Shown here one piece after another: positions 1 through 8,148 of a DNA stretch of 64,000 nucleotides; the first letter of the stretch is position 1; each line of letters opens with the position of its first letter. The notes under the pieces were generated by a model. The model was not told the DNA's origin, ran no database searches, and worked only from the letters and a program-made list of their open reading frames with translations. Origin of the DNA: Nocardia testacea NBRC 100365 (GTDB lineage Bacteria; Actinomycetota; Actinomycetes; Mycobacteriales; Mycobacteriaceae); contig NZ_BAGJ01000270.1 of NCBI RefSeq assembly GCF_000308775.1, forward strand, positions 1-64,000. Direction: 5' to 3'. Both the position numbers and the translations under genes were made by a program.

Positions 1-221
1 GGCCCGGCCGGTGCGGGGATCGGGCCGGACCGTAGCCGTCCGGGGTCGTGGGCGGGCAACCGCCCGCCACCGGCGCGGCGATGCAGATCGACCGCCGATA
101 CCGTGGTGGCACGGTCGCGGCTGTATCCGCCATTCGGGGCCGATCGCCGCGTGCGGGAGGCCGGGACTGCCGGACCTTCGAGGGCGCCGACCAGTTCGAG
201 GGCCCGGTCGCCGGGCGTCAC
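1..221 (-). CDS. Possible partial coding region running off the left edge
   Basis: An open frame on the minus strand starts at a GTG (221..219) preceded by a GGCGAGG stretch and stays open to the window edge, about 73 codons. Third codon positions are mostly G or C, but in DNA this rich that is weak evidence. The beginning reads VTPGDRALELVGALE and then becomes arginine- and proline-rich, with no family I recognise. It would be divergent from the small gene starting at 397. This could equally be non-coding; only the flanking sequence to the left can decide. Confidence 0.22.
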   Translation of the reverse strand, partial: MTPGDRALELVGALEGPAVPASRTRRSAPNGGYSRDRATTVSAVDLHRRAGGGRLPAHDPGRLRSGPIPAPAG

Positions 222-396
222 CTCGCCGGCTGATCAGAGTTGCGGTTCACCGGCTGGCGGGACCGGTGGCAGACCGGCGCTCGAGCCGACGCCGACAGCG
301 GGCCGATGCCGAGATATGCTGCCGTGGCCGCGAATCCCCGTTTCGCGGAACGAGCGGCACTGCCATGCGATCAACCGAGAGGATGTGGCCGGTAGC

Positions 397-762
397 GTGA
401 GTAGCTATCTGGTTGTCCAGCTGTACTGCCTTCCCGCGCAAGCCGATTCCGTGCGCTCGGCCGCGGCCGGTGAACTGGCGAAGTTCCCCGAATTCGCCGA
501 GGCGAGAACAGAACTGGCGCCGAAGGCCGAAGGTGAGCACCGGATGCACCTGGACTGGGCCGAGGAGCATCCCGGCCAGGACCCGGGTGAGCGCACCTAT
601 TTCTCCCTCGAGATGACCTCCCCGGCCGATGTGCCGGAGTCCGTATTGCGGAACGTGGAGGATCAGATCATCGAGTGGATCGATACGACCTTCAACGACG
701 AGGCGAACGATATCGCCGAAGTCCAGTGGGCGAGCTTCGCGGAGATCAGACAGGACGCCTGA
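397..762 (+). CDS. Hypothetical acidic protein of about 121 residues
   Basis: I do not recognise the family. The frame is open far upstream (from 103), but the upstream part is arginine-rich noise. The character changes at a GTG at 397, which begins VSSYLVVQLYCLPAQ and gives an acidic, well-balanced protein ending in FAEIRQDA. A GAGAGG stretch lies about 14 nt upstream, so the ribosome site is only fair; a second GTG at 385 is the alternative start. No signal peptide or membrane segment is visible, so it is probably cytosolic. It lies about 100 bp upstream of the carboxypeptidase gene on the same strand. No function is proposed. Confidence 0.6.
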   Translation: MSSYLVVQLYCLPAQADSVRSAAAGELAKFPEFAEARTELAPKAEGEHRMHLDWAEEHPGQDPGERTYFSLEMTSPADVPESVLRNVEDQIIEWIDTTFNDEANDIAEVQWASFAEIRQDA

Positions 763-864
763 CGGCCGCGCCTGCCACGGCCGGCGCCCGCTCCCGGCCG
801 CCGGGATGAGCGACCGCGACTCCGGTCGCAAATCCCGCTGTTCCACGAGGTCGGCCGCCAGAAT

Positions 865-1782
865 ATGGCGATGCGAACCTATGTCCGTGTACTGACGGCG
901 GCCGTCGCCGCAATACTCGTCGTCTTCGCGCCCACCGCCGCGGCCGCCCCGGTTTCCGGCGGCTCGGCTCAGCTTCCGTTCCCGCTGACACTGCAACCGG
1001 AAGGAGTACGGGCTCCGGCGGCGGCGCTGGCGGAAGCCGGTACCGGCGTGATCATGTGGTCGCGGCAGCCGGATACCCGCGTCCCGATCGCCAGTATCAC
1101 CAAGGTGATGACGGCGGTGGTCGTGCTCGAATCGGGCGATCTCGAGCGCCCGATCACGGTGCCGCGGGCCGCCGTCGACTATGCCGCCGCCTACGGCGGA
1201 AGTACCGCGGGCCTGGCCCCCGGGGAGGTGCTCACCGCGCGCGAACTGCTGTACGCGATGATGCTGCCCTCGGGGTGCGACGCCGCCTATGCCCTGGCCG
1301 AGGCGTTCGGCCCGGGCCAGGACGCTTTCCTCGCCAGGATGAACGCGGCCGCGCAGCGGCTGGGAATGCCGAATACGCATTTCAGCGACCCCAGCGGCCT
1401 ACCGGCCCCCGACGATTTCGCCACGTACTCGACCCCGGCGGAGCTGGTGCGGCTGGGTCGGCACGCGATGGCCGATCCGGTTTTCCGGGAGATCGTCGGG
1501 TCGCGGGTGCACCACCTGCCCGCCGGTCCCGCGAATCGGGACCATGTCTGGGAGACCACCAACGGGCTGCTCCGTGATTACCCGGGCACCACCGGGATCA
1601 AGACCGGGTCCACGAACGCCGCCGGAACCTGCCTGCTGTTCGAAGCCTCCCGGGGTGCGCAACGACTGATCGGTGTGGTCCTGAACAGCTCACCCGACGA
1701 TCTCGCCGCCGCCGCGGCCGACGCCGTCCGCGTCATGGACTGGGGTTTCGTCCCGATCCTCGCCGGGCTACCGGTCGGCTGA
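865..1782 (+). CDS. Secreted D-alanyl-D-alanine carboxypeptidase (peptidase family S11)
   Basis: The 305-residue protein opens with a Sec signal peptide (basic start, hydrophobic run, AAAAP cleavage region near residues 28-30). It carries the three penicillin-binding signatures in order: SxxK as ASITK near residue 77, the second motif as SGCD near residue 136, and KTG as GIKTGS near residue 240. Actinobacterial S11 enzymes often have Cys in the SxN position, so SGC is not by itself a defect. The enzyme should trim the terminal D-Ala of peptidoglycan stem peptides outside the membrane. It is shorter than PBP5 types with a C-terminal anchor, and no C-terminal membrane helix is seen. ATG at 871 is an alternative start. 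It appears to be monocistronic. Confidence 0.88.
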   Translation: MAMRTYVRVLTAAVAAILVVFAPTAAAAPVSGGSAQLPFPLTLQPEGVRAPAAALAEAGTGVIMWSRQPDTRVPIASITKVMTAVVVLESGDLERPITVPRAAVDYAAAYGGSTAGLAPGEVLTARELLYAMMLPSGCDAAYALAEAFGPGQDAFLARMNAAAQRLGMPNTHFSDPSGLPAPDDFATYSTPAELVRLGRHAMADPVFREIVGSRVHHLPAGPANRDHVWETTNGLLRDYPGTTGIKTGSTNAAGTCLLFEASRGAQRLIGVVLNSSPDDLAAAAADAVRVMDWGFVPILAGLPVG

Positions 1783-2076
1783 CCGGGCGCTCGACTGAAC
1801 GGGGCGTTCCCGCGGGGATTGCGACCTCGACACCGGGCGGTTCGAGGAGCCCGAGCGGCGGCGGTGTGCCGATGCCGCCGATAGGCTTTTATGCGAGGTT
1901 TGTACATGGGAGTGGTGCCGAGGAGACCGAAGAGTTCACCCGGCATCGCTGCCGATCGCTGCTCGTGTCCGACCGAACAATGGAACTCGGCAGCTGATCT
2001 GCTGGTCGGGGCAGTCGGTGCTACCCCGGCCAGCAGAACAATTACCTATAACCGATCAAAAGTTGAGCTGTCGCCC

Positions 2077-2532
2077 TCACGAAAACTCGAGGCTGAGAAG
2101 CTGCTGGGCTGCCGCGATAACTGTGGCGCGCGAAGGCAGTATTCTCGCGCTGACCGGGGGTGAGACCCAGTACCATCCCATCGGCCGATCGGTCATGGGC
2201 AGCCACACTCGCTCCCCGGACTCCAGAATTCGAATGCCTGCGGCGCCGAGTTCCGCGCCGGCTGCTGCGCGGGTCTCGTTTCCCCGCGGTGGGCCCACCA
2301 CAAAGACCCATTCGCGGTGGGCCCGCTGGTAACTGATGATCGGCAGCGTGGTGATCGCGTCACTTTGCGAGACGACCTGCCGCACCTGGATACCCATACT
2401 CGCGGGCATTGCTACCGCCCCGATCGACCTGGATGCGATCAAAGCCACCCGCTGGAAAGAGCTCGACACCTTGAACCCCATGCTGCGGTATACATGGGCG
2501 ACATCACGGGGACTGTGGCAGCTTTCGAACAT
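2077..2532 (-). CDS. Hypothetical protein, 151 residues
   Basis: The start is chosen at the ATG 2532..2530 because a GGAGG lies exactly 7 nt upstream (2544..2540), although the frame stays open further upstream. The protein begins MFESCHSPRDVAHVYRSMGF and contains a compact aromatic patch (GWYWVSPPVSARILPS) near residue 125. The alternation of hydrophobic and polar residues looks like a real globular protein. I cannot assign a family. It lies downstream of the importer gene on the same strand with a 227-bp gap, so it may have its own promoter. Confidence 0.6.
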   Translation of the reverse strand: MFESCHSPRDVAHVYRSMGFKVSSSFQRVALIASRSIGAVAMPASMGIQVRQVVSQSDAITTLPIISYQRAHREWVFVVGPPRGNETRAAAGAELGAAGIRILESGERVWLPMTDRPMGWYWVSPPVSARILPSRATVIAAAQQLLSLEFS

Positions 2533-2759
2533 CACTGTTCCTCCGCTCGGTGGTCGTGCCTGCACCCCGCGCGGTGGTATGCAGGTGGCGCCTCGGTCGC
2601 GGTTGTGGTTCGCGCGTGCCCCTTGCCGTGGTTTTCGACGAGATTGCCGAGCGAGATCGGGTGGGCGTGATCATCGAGTCGTATGCGGTGCCATTCGGGC
2701 CGGCCGTGTGTCTCCGGCTCGGCCGTCGATCGGGAAACCATGTATGCCATCGGTAACCT

Positions 2760-4106
2760 CTAGTGCTGTCTCACCGCAACAGTGTCATGGACATCGATTG
2801 GTGAAGCATCCGCCGACTTCGCGATGTCATCGCGGTACGATTCGCGGCTGAGATAAATCGCGGCAAAAGAGACCAGACTGACGATCATGATGTAGACCGA
2901 GAGCGGCCAACTGGATCCGGACCATGCGAACAGTGCTGCCGCCACGAACGGCACCGGGCCGCTCCAGATCATCGAGCCGACCTGATAGCCGATTGCGGAA
3001 CCGCTGAATCGGAGTCGAGTTTCGAAGAGCTCGGAGATGAAACTCGCCATCGGTGCGTATGCGGTCGAGTGGACGATCGAAACCGCGATGATCATCGAAA
3101 TTGTTGCCGCGATGGTATTCCCGGTATCGATCAGCCAGAAGATCGGGAAAGCCGCAGCCGCCGCCATCAAACATCCGGCGAGTAACACCGGCCGCCGTCC
3201 GTGGCGATCGGCGAGGATTGCCGCCACCGGCAATGCCGCGATCTGCAGCAGCGCCGCGATCATGATCGAGACCAGCATCGAGCCCCTGGTCAAACCGTCT
3301 TGATCGGCGCCGTAGCTCAAGGCGAAGACAGTCGCTATGTAGAAAACGACGCTGTTCACCGCCATGGCCATGATCGCGGTCAAGGTCGAAACCTTGGCGG
3401 TGCGCAGCAACTCGACCGCCGGGAACCTCGATTCCTGCTGCTTGTCGCGCACCGCGCGGAACGCGGGGGACTCGGTGACGCGCAGCCTGATGTACAGGCC
3501 CACGAGCAGTAGTACTGCGCTGGAGAGGAACGGGAGCCGCCATCCCCAGCTCAGCATTTTCTCGTCGGGAAGTAGTTGCACGAAGTAGAACGCGGAGGTC
3601 GCGAGAACAAGGCCCGCCGGCACTCCGCACAGCGGCCAGCTACCGTAGAAGGCCCGTTTGCCCGGCGGGGAGTGTTCCACCGCCATCAGGACCGCACCGC
3701 TCCATTCGCCGCCGATCGCCAGACCTTGAAACATGCGGGTGACGACCAGGAGAATCGGCGCCCAGATTCCGATCTGGGCGTAGGTCGGTAGTAGCCCTAC
3801 TGCCGCTGTTCCACCACCCATCAGTACCAGGCTGACCACCAGCATGGCTTTTCGGCCGATCCGGTCACCGAAATGCCCGAATACCGCGCCGCCCAGTGGT
3901 CGCACGACGAATGCGACGCCGAAGGCCGCGAATGAGGCGAGCGTGCCCGAGAGGGGGTCCAGATCCGGAAAGAACAGCTTGTTGAAGACCAGCGCGGAGG
4001 CCGTCCCGAAGATGAACATGTCGAAGAACTCGATCAGCGTTCCGATGAAACTCGCGAAGGCGACCTTCGGAACCGACACGCTCGGAAGTGAATCTTGAGT
4101 GGCCAT
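2760..4106 (-). CDS. MHS-family (metabolite:H+ symporter) MFS importer
   Basis: The 448-residue protein shows 12 hydrophobic segments. The MHS/ShiA subfamily signatures are clear: IEFFDMFIFGT in helix 1, RPLGGAVFGHFGDRIGRK in the loop between helices 2 and 3, and GLAIGGEWSGAVL in helix 5. Members of this group import carboxylic acids such as shikimate, dicarboxylates or aromatic acids with protons. The ATG at 4106 is preceded by GGAGAG at 6 nt spacing; the extra in-frame N-terminus upstream was dropped. The gene diverges from the dehydrogenase/PrpD pair. It carries the motif GTTGGACCTTG 80 nt before its start, also found before the large CoA operon, so it probably imports that pathway's substrate. 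The exact substrate cannot be read. Confidence 0.85.
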   Translation of the reverse strand: MATQDSLPSVSVPKVAFASFIGTLIEFFDMFIFGTASALVFNKLFFPDLDPLSGTLASFAAFGVAFVVRPLGGAVFGHFGDRIGRKAMLVVSLVLMGGGTAAVGLLPTYAQIGIWAPILLVVTRMFQGLAIGGEWSGAVLMAVEHSPPGKRAFYGSWPLCGVPAGLVLATSAFYFVQLLPDEKMLSWGWRLPFLSSAVLLLVGLYIRLRVTESPAFRAVRDKQQESRFPAVELLRTAKVSTLTAIMAMAVNSVVFYIATVFALSYGADQDGLTRGSMLVSIMIAALLQIAALPVAAILADRHGRRPVLLAGCLMAAAAAFPIFWLIDTGNTIAATISMIIAVSIVHSTAYAPMASFISELFETRLRFSGSAIGYQVGSMIWSGPVPFVAAALFAWSGSSWPLSVYIMIVSLVSFAAIYLSRESYRDDIAKSADASPIDVHDTVAVRQH

Positions 4107-4759
4107 TCGGCGCTCTCCTTGCCCTGTCACTAGCGCCACAACTATGTGGCACTGCACAACAGTAGGTTATTAGACACACATGTACAAGGTCCAACTTTTA
4201 GACCTGTCGGCTGGGTGTGCGCCGCGCGTCGACGTGTAGCCCTGTGAGAGTGGTTGCGGTTCCGCGGGTTTGCCGACGAGTGGCGCGTGTTCGGGTGGGT
4301 CCTGTCCGTCGCCGCACCCGTAGCGGTCTCGTGCAGGATCGCCGAGGGTGTGGTGTCTGCTCGAGGCGGTGACGCCCGCGTGGCCCGGCGCGCTCTGCCG
4401 AAAAGTTGCCGAGCGCTCGGTGCTGCATCGGACCAGGGCCGGGAAATCCCCACTCTGGCGAACGTCCGACAAATAGCCTAGAGTCTATTCACTGTCACCC
4501 GCGGGCTGCGTGAATTCCGGCGGTGGTAAGCGCCGATCGGACCCGAGAATGCCGACCGGTGCGCCCGGGCAGCACCGTCGCGCAGCTCGCTCTCTACACC
4601 GACTACAACTCGATGCTGTTCGAGGGCGCCGAAAAGTCTGTCGGTTGCGACCGAGGAGTGCAGAGCACTATGAGAAGAACCCCCTCCGATGGAGTCGAAA
4701 ATGATGCAGACCGACGACCTTTCCGAACTTCCGGATGCCTCGACTCGAGGCGCGGGCCG
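4107..4759. promoter_or_regulatory. Divergent intergenic region between importer and dehydrogenase
   Basis: This 653-bp stretch separates two divergent transcription units. On the minus strand GTTGGACCTTG runs 4195..4185, followed 16 nt after TTGGAC by TAATAA, which could be the -35 and -10 boxes of the importer promoter or an operator. On the plus strand a weaker relative, GTCCGACAAAT, lies at 4464-4474, just before the sequence TAGAGTCTATTC. The reading frame of the dehydrogenase stays open upstream to 4523, but that portion lacks a credible ribosome site and family similarity. No other gene is supported. Confidence 0.5.
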
Positions 4760-4763
4760 ATGA
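4701..4763 (+). CDS. Possible 20-codon leader peptide coupled to the dehydrogenase
   Basis: ATG at 4701 has GGAG (4691-4694) six bases upstream and encodes MMQTDDLSELPDASTRGAGR before a TGA at 4761-4763. That stop overlaps the dehydrogenase start ATG (4760-4762) as ATGA, the usual geometry for translational coupling. The dehydrogenase has no obvious ribosome site of its own, so the short frame may load ribosomes onto it. It could also be chance. The peptide shows no attenuator-like codon run. Confidence 0.35.
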   Translation: MMQTDDLSELPDASTRGAGR

Positions 4764-5659
4764 CGCGCAGCCTCGGATTCATCGGAGTGGGCGCCATGGC
4801 GACTCCGATGGTGTGGCGATTCATCGAACGTGGATGGGAAGTTCATCTGGTCGACCCTGCTCCGGCGCGAACCGCAGAGTTCCGCGACCATCCTCGGGCC
4901 GTGATCCACGAAGATGCCGCAGAGCTGGTGGACGCGACGACTTACACTTTGCTCAGCCTGCCGACTCCTCGCGTGCTGTCGGAGGTCAGCTCACGTCTCG
5001 CCTCGGTGAACACCCGGTCTCCGGCAATCGTGATAAACACCTCCACCACTGGACCGGCCGCATCGCGTGAGGCCGCAGACCGCCTGGCCGCGGCCGGATC
5101 GGCCTTTGTCGACGCACCTGTCAGTGGAGGAGTGGTAGGTGCGCGCGAAGGCTCGCTGACTGTTCTGGTATCCGGAGCCGACGAACCGGTGCGAGCCTGC
5201 GAACCCGTGTTCGAGGTTATCGGCAGGCAGATCCTACGAATCGGTTCCGAGGTGGGGCAGGCGCAGGTGATGAAAGTAGCGAACAACGTACTTTCTCTCG
5301 GCGCGCTCGCGGCCACCGCGGAGGTCACCGCGCTGGCGCGCCGCGCGGGGATTCCGATGGATGTCGCGATCAGTGCGCTCGATGCCGGCTCCGGCCGCAA
5401 CTCCGCCACCTCGGTGAAGTTCCCGCGGCATGTTCTGAGCGGGGAATTCGACTTCGGGTTTCCCGCGGACGGAGCGCTCAAAGACGTATCCCTTTTCACC
5501 GCGTTCGCCGCGGAACTGGGTGTCGAGACGCCTCTCGGACAGGCGGTGGTCGACTGCTGGCGCCGTGCCGTCGAGTCCGGATACGGCGCGCAGGACTGCA
5601 CTCGTATCGTCACGATGTACGAGAGTATGGCCGGATTGGCCGATGAGGACGAGCGGTGA
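4760..5659 (+). CDS. NAD(P)-dependent beta-hydroxyacid dehydrogenase (3-hydroxyisobutyrate dehydrogenase family)
   Basis: The 299-residue protein has the N-terminal Rossmann fold (GFIGVGAMATPMV near residue 7), the substrate-binding signature DAPVSGGVVGAREGSL around residue 116, and the catalytic lysine in QVMKVANN (Lys172), followed by the all-alpha C-terminal domain. The family oxidises beta-hydroxy acids such as 3-hydroxyisobutyrate, tartronate semialdehyde (reverse direction) or 6-hydroxynicotinate-type products; the precise substrate is unknown. The ATG at 4760 is taken because the conserved fold begins there. Its stop codon overlaps the start of the MmgE/PrpD gene (GTGA at 5656-5659), so the two are translationally coupled and probably act in sequence. 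Confidence 0.82.
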   Translation: MTRSLGFIGVGAMATPMVWRFIERGWEVHLVDPAPARTAEFRDHPRAVIHEDAAELVDATTYTLLSLPTPRVLSEVSSRLASVNTRSPAIVINTSTTGPAASREAADRLAAAGSAFVDAPVSGGVVGAREGSLTVLVSGADEPVRACEPVFEVIGRQILRIGSEVGQAQVMKVANNVLSLGALAATAEVTALARRAGIPMDVAISALDAGSGRNSATSVKFPRHVLSGEFDFGFPADGALKDVSLFTAFAAELGVETPLGQAVVDCWRRAVESGYGAQDCTRIVTMYESMAGLADEDER

Positions 5660-6948
5660 CACGCGCACTGTGCGCAGACGCGGGCAAACAGCTGTGGCAC
5701 GCGATCTGCCGCACCGCGGAATCGGCCGATGGGGCGACGCTGCTGCGTGCTGCCGGATGTCTGGCGGTCGGGATCGCCGATATGACCGGGTCTGCTCGCG
5801 ACCCGATACATCAGGAGACCGCCCGAGTGCTCGCCGCGGCCCCCGGCGCGTGCACCGTCACCGGCTCGGATGACGGCGCACATCTCACGGGCGCTGCTAC
5901 CGCCAACGCTTATCTCATGCACGCCCGGCTCACCGACGACTCCTTCATGGTGGCGGCGCACCCCGGATCGGCCGTGATCCCGGTGGCGCTGGCCACTGCC
6001 GAATACGCCTTGCGCACCGAATCGGGAAGAGTGGATGGTGAACATCTGCTCCGAGCGGTGGTCGGAGGCTATGAATGTGCCTGCTTGCTTGCGGAATGGC
6101 TGTTGCCGGAGGTCTCCCGACGAGGATGGCGGGTGACCGCAGTGATCGCACCGCTGGCTGCCGCCGCCACAGCGGCGCTGGTGCTGAGACTGTCCGACGA
6201 GGTCGCCTGCTCGGCTCTGGGCCTGGCATCGGCCGGTACCGGCGGTCCGCTCGGCGTGGTGTCGACCGAGGGAGACGGTTGGCGGCTACAACCCGCACTG
6301 GCTGTCCAGACCGGTGTGACCGCCGCGCTGGCCGCCACCGCCGGTCTGCGCTCGGCTGCCGACGCTTTGACAACCGAACACGGGTTCTACGCGCTGTTCG
6401 GTGGCTTGTTGGAAGCCCGAGAACGATATCGGCCTCGACCGCCCGCGATCCACCGGGTGACATTCAAGCGGTACCCGGTCGCGATGTTCGGCCAATCGAT
6501 CTTCGATGCGGTCCGGTCGCTGCCCTCGATCGTTGGCAGCGCGGAGAGCATCGTTGTCGATGTGGCGCCGTTCGCCGCGGAATACGGCAACCAGCAAAGC
6601 GGTTCGACGACATCGATAGCCAGCGTCGAGGGCATCACTCTCGCGGCCATCGAGCAGTTCCTTCCCGAACTGTATGTCGGATCCGGAGCTCGCCGTGTTC
6701 CCATCCGCGTAACGGGGAATCCGGCCTTGCCGGATCTGGCCGCCTGCATCGATCTGACCCTGACCGATGGGCGGAGGTTCTCGCTGGCCGGCGACGGAGA
6801 CACCAGCGGCTGGCAGATCGGCGATTTTGCCGATCACTGCCACGCTCTCCTCGGTGCGGAAGGAACCTTCCTGTGCGATGCCGCCGCGGCGCTTCTCGAG
6901 CAGACCGAGGTCGAACGGTTGCTCGAGCGGTGGCGAGCTACCCGGTGA
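5656..6948 (+). CDS. MmgE/PrpD family protein
   Basis: The 430-residue protein starts at a GTG overlapping the preceding stop. Its N-terminal half shows the helical MmgE/PrpD pattern, including the NAYLMHARLTDDS segment near residue 88 that corresponds to the family's NAxxxHxxxxDD stretch, and the G-Y-E motif of VVGGYECA. The C-terminal half has the alpha/beta domain (HRVTFKRYPVAMFGQS near residue 265). Family members include 2-methylcitrate dehydratase and cis-aconitate decarboxylase, so dehydration or decarboxylation of a hydroxy- or unsaturated polycarboxylic acid is plausible. The normal HALDFDD-like core is diverged (HARLTDD), so the substrate need not be methylcitrate. No prpC or prpB lies nearby, arguing against propionate metabolism. 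Confidence 0.78.
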   Translation: MTRALCADAGKQLWHAICRTAESADGATLLRAAGCLAVGIADMTGSARDPIHQETARVLAAAPGACTVTGSDDGAHLTGAATANAYLMHARLTDDSFMVAAHPGSAVIPVALATAEYALRTESGRVDGEHLLRAVVGGYECACLLAEWLLPEVSRRGWRVTAVIAPLAAAATAALVLRLSDEVACSALGLASAGTGGPLGVVSTEGDGWRLQPALAVQTGVTAALAATAGLRSAADALTTEHGFYALFGGLLEARERYRPRPPAIHRVTFKRYPVAMFGQSIFDAVRSLPSIVGSAESIVVDVAPFAAEYGNQQSGSTTSIASVEGITLAAIEQFLPELYVGSGARRVPIRVTGNPALPDLAACIDLTLTDGRRFSLAGDGDTSGWQIGDFADHCHALLGAEGTFLCDAAAALLEQTEVERLLERWRATR

Positions 6949-6981
6949 AGCCCGGGCCCACGCCGCGGCGGCATCCCCTCA

Positions 6982-7782
6982 TCAGGAACCGGCGGACGGC
7001 AGCGCCGAGTCGGGAACGACAACGGCGCCCCCGTCGACGACGGCAGTCGCTCCGGTCGTACTCGCCGACAATCGTGAGGAAAGGAAGACGACCGTGGCCG
7101 CGATCTCGGCCGGATCGACCGGGCGTCCCAGCGGCACTGTGCTGTCGATCCGCTTCCTGGCGGTCTCGGCATCCACCCCGGCCTGCACGCGGGCACGCTC
7201 GACCCGTCCCTCGTAGCGGTCGGTGGCGGTAGTTCCCGGAACGACCGTATTGACCCTGATCCGGCGGTCGACCAGCGCGGCCGCATAGTGACGGGTCAGT
7301 GCTTCCACCGCCGAGTTGATGGCGCTGACATGCGGCGACAGTGGCCAGTACCGCATCGAGGCAATCCCGGAAATATTCACGATGCTGCCACCGTCACGCA
7401 GGTGGTCGAGTGCCGCCTGAATTACGGCTTCATAGCCGAGCACCTTCAATTCGAACAGTTCCAGCCACGCCTCCCGGTCCGGGTGCCCATGGTCTATCGA
7501 GAAGCCCGACGCATTGTTGACCACGCCGTCCAACGGTCCGAATCGTTCGGCCGCGGCCGCGACCGCGTGTCGGCCACCGTCCGCGTTTCGTAGGTCGGCC
7601 TCGACAAAATCGACTCGCGGGTATTCGGCGAGTTCGGCGCGCGCCCGGTCGATCGAATGCGTGGTCCGCGCCGCGACGAGGACATAGGCGCCTTCCTGCA
7701 GGAGTACGCGGGTTGTTGCCAGGCCTATACCCCGGGTACCTCCGGTAACCAAGAAGACCTTGCCGCCCAGCCCTGGGTCCAT
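6982..7782 (-). CDS. SDR-fold protein lacking the catalytic Ser-Tyr-Lys residues
   Basis: The 266-residue protein has the SDR cofactor motif VTGGTRGIG near residue 12, the NNASG motif near residue 92 and the C-terminal VVDGG stretch, so the NAD(P)-binding fold is intact. Aligned to classical SDRs at NISGIASMRYWPLSPHVSAIN, the catalytic Ser is Gly, the Tyr is Val and the Lys is Asn. It may therefore be a non-catalytic binding protein or use another chemistry. The ATG at 7782 has AGGAG 9 nt upstream. It converges on the MmgE/PrpD gene with 33 bp between the stops and diverges from the isochorismatase gene. A candidate promoter GTGACA-17 nt-TATGGT lies upstream on the minus strand. Confidence 0.8.
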   Translation of the reverse strand: MDPGLGGKVFLVTGGTRGIGLATTRVLLQEGAYVLVAARTTHSIDRARAELAEYPRVDFVEADLRNADGGRHAVAAAAERFGPLDGVVNNASGFSIDHGHPDREAWLELFELKVLGYEAVIQAALDHLRDGGSIVNISGIASMRYWPLSPHVSAINSAVEALTRHYAAALVDRRIRVNTVVPGTTATDRYEGRVERARVQAGVDAETARKRIDSTVPLGRPVDPAEIAATVVFLSSRLSASTTGATAVVDGGAVVVPDSALPSAGS

Positions 7783-8148
7783 CACTGCACACTCCTGCCG
7801 TCACTATGCATGGCCGCCAGTCACGACCAGCCGTTGATGATGAAAGTTGGACATTACCATAACTGATCAAAAATCTCTTGTCACTGACAGTATTCGGATT
7901 CTAGTCGGGTGCCCGTGTCGGCTTCAGTTGCAGTTGTGGCAGGTCCTCTCGGAGGCGGATAGCAGTAGGTTTCCACGGCGTGAAGCTGTCGGCCCAGCCT
8001 ATTGACCAGAACACATCCATAAGTATATTGTTCGACATATTGGAGAATGCGTACCATGAGTAGCGACTCGGCAGCGCCTGCCCGGCCGCCGAGTCCGGTC
8101 GTCTCTCCGATTCACCGTTAGTCCGATGCATGAGCACGAGGAGCACAG
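7783..8148. promoter_or_regulatory. Divergent regulatory region between SDR and isochorismatase genes
   Basis: This 366-bp AT-richer stretch holds two copies of the motif shared with other units of the window: AGTTGGACATT at 7845-7855 and TGTTCGACATA at 8029-8039, both on the plus strand. The first lies about 60 bp before the SDR start and the second about 110 bp before the isochorismatase start. No gene is supported here. The motif copies suggest control by the same regulator as the importer and the CoA operon. Confidence 0.5.

Noticed and set aside
247..1380. Long minus-strand frame of 377 codons
   Set aside because: It lies antisense to the hypothetical gene and the carboxypeptidase, is rich in Arg/Gly/His as expected of a shadow frame, and has no family signature.
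5656..6948. Assignment as 2-methylcitrate dehydratase PrpD
   Set aside because: The diagnostic HALDFDD-like core is diverged and prpB/prpC are absent, so only the family name is given.
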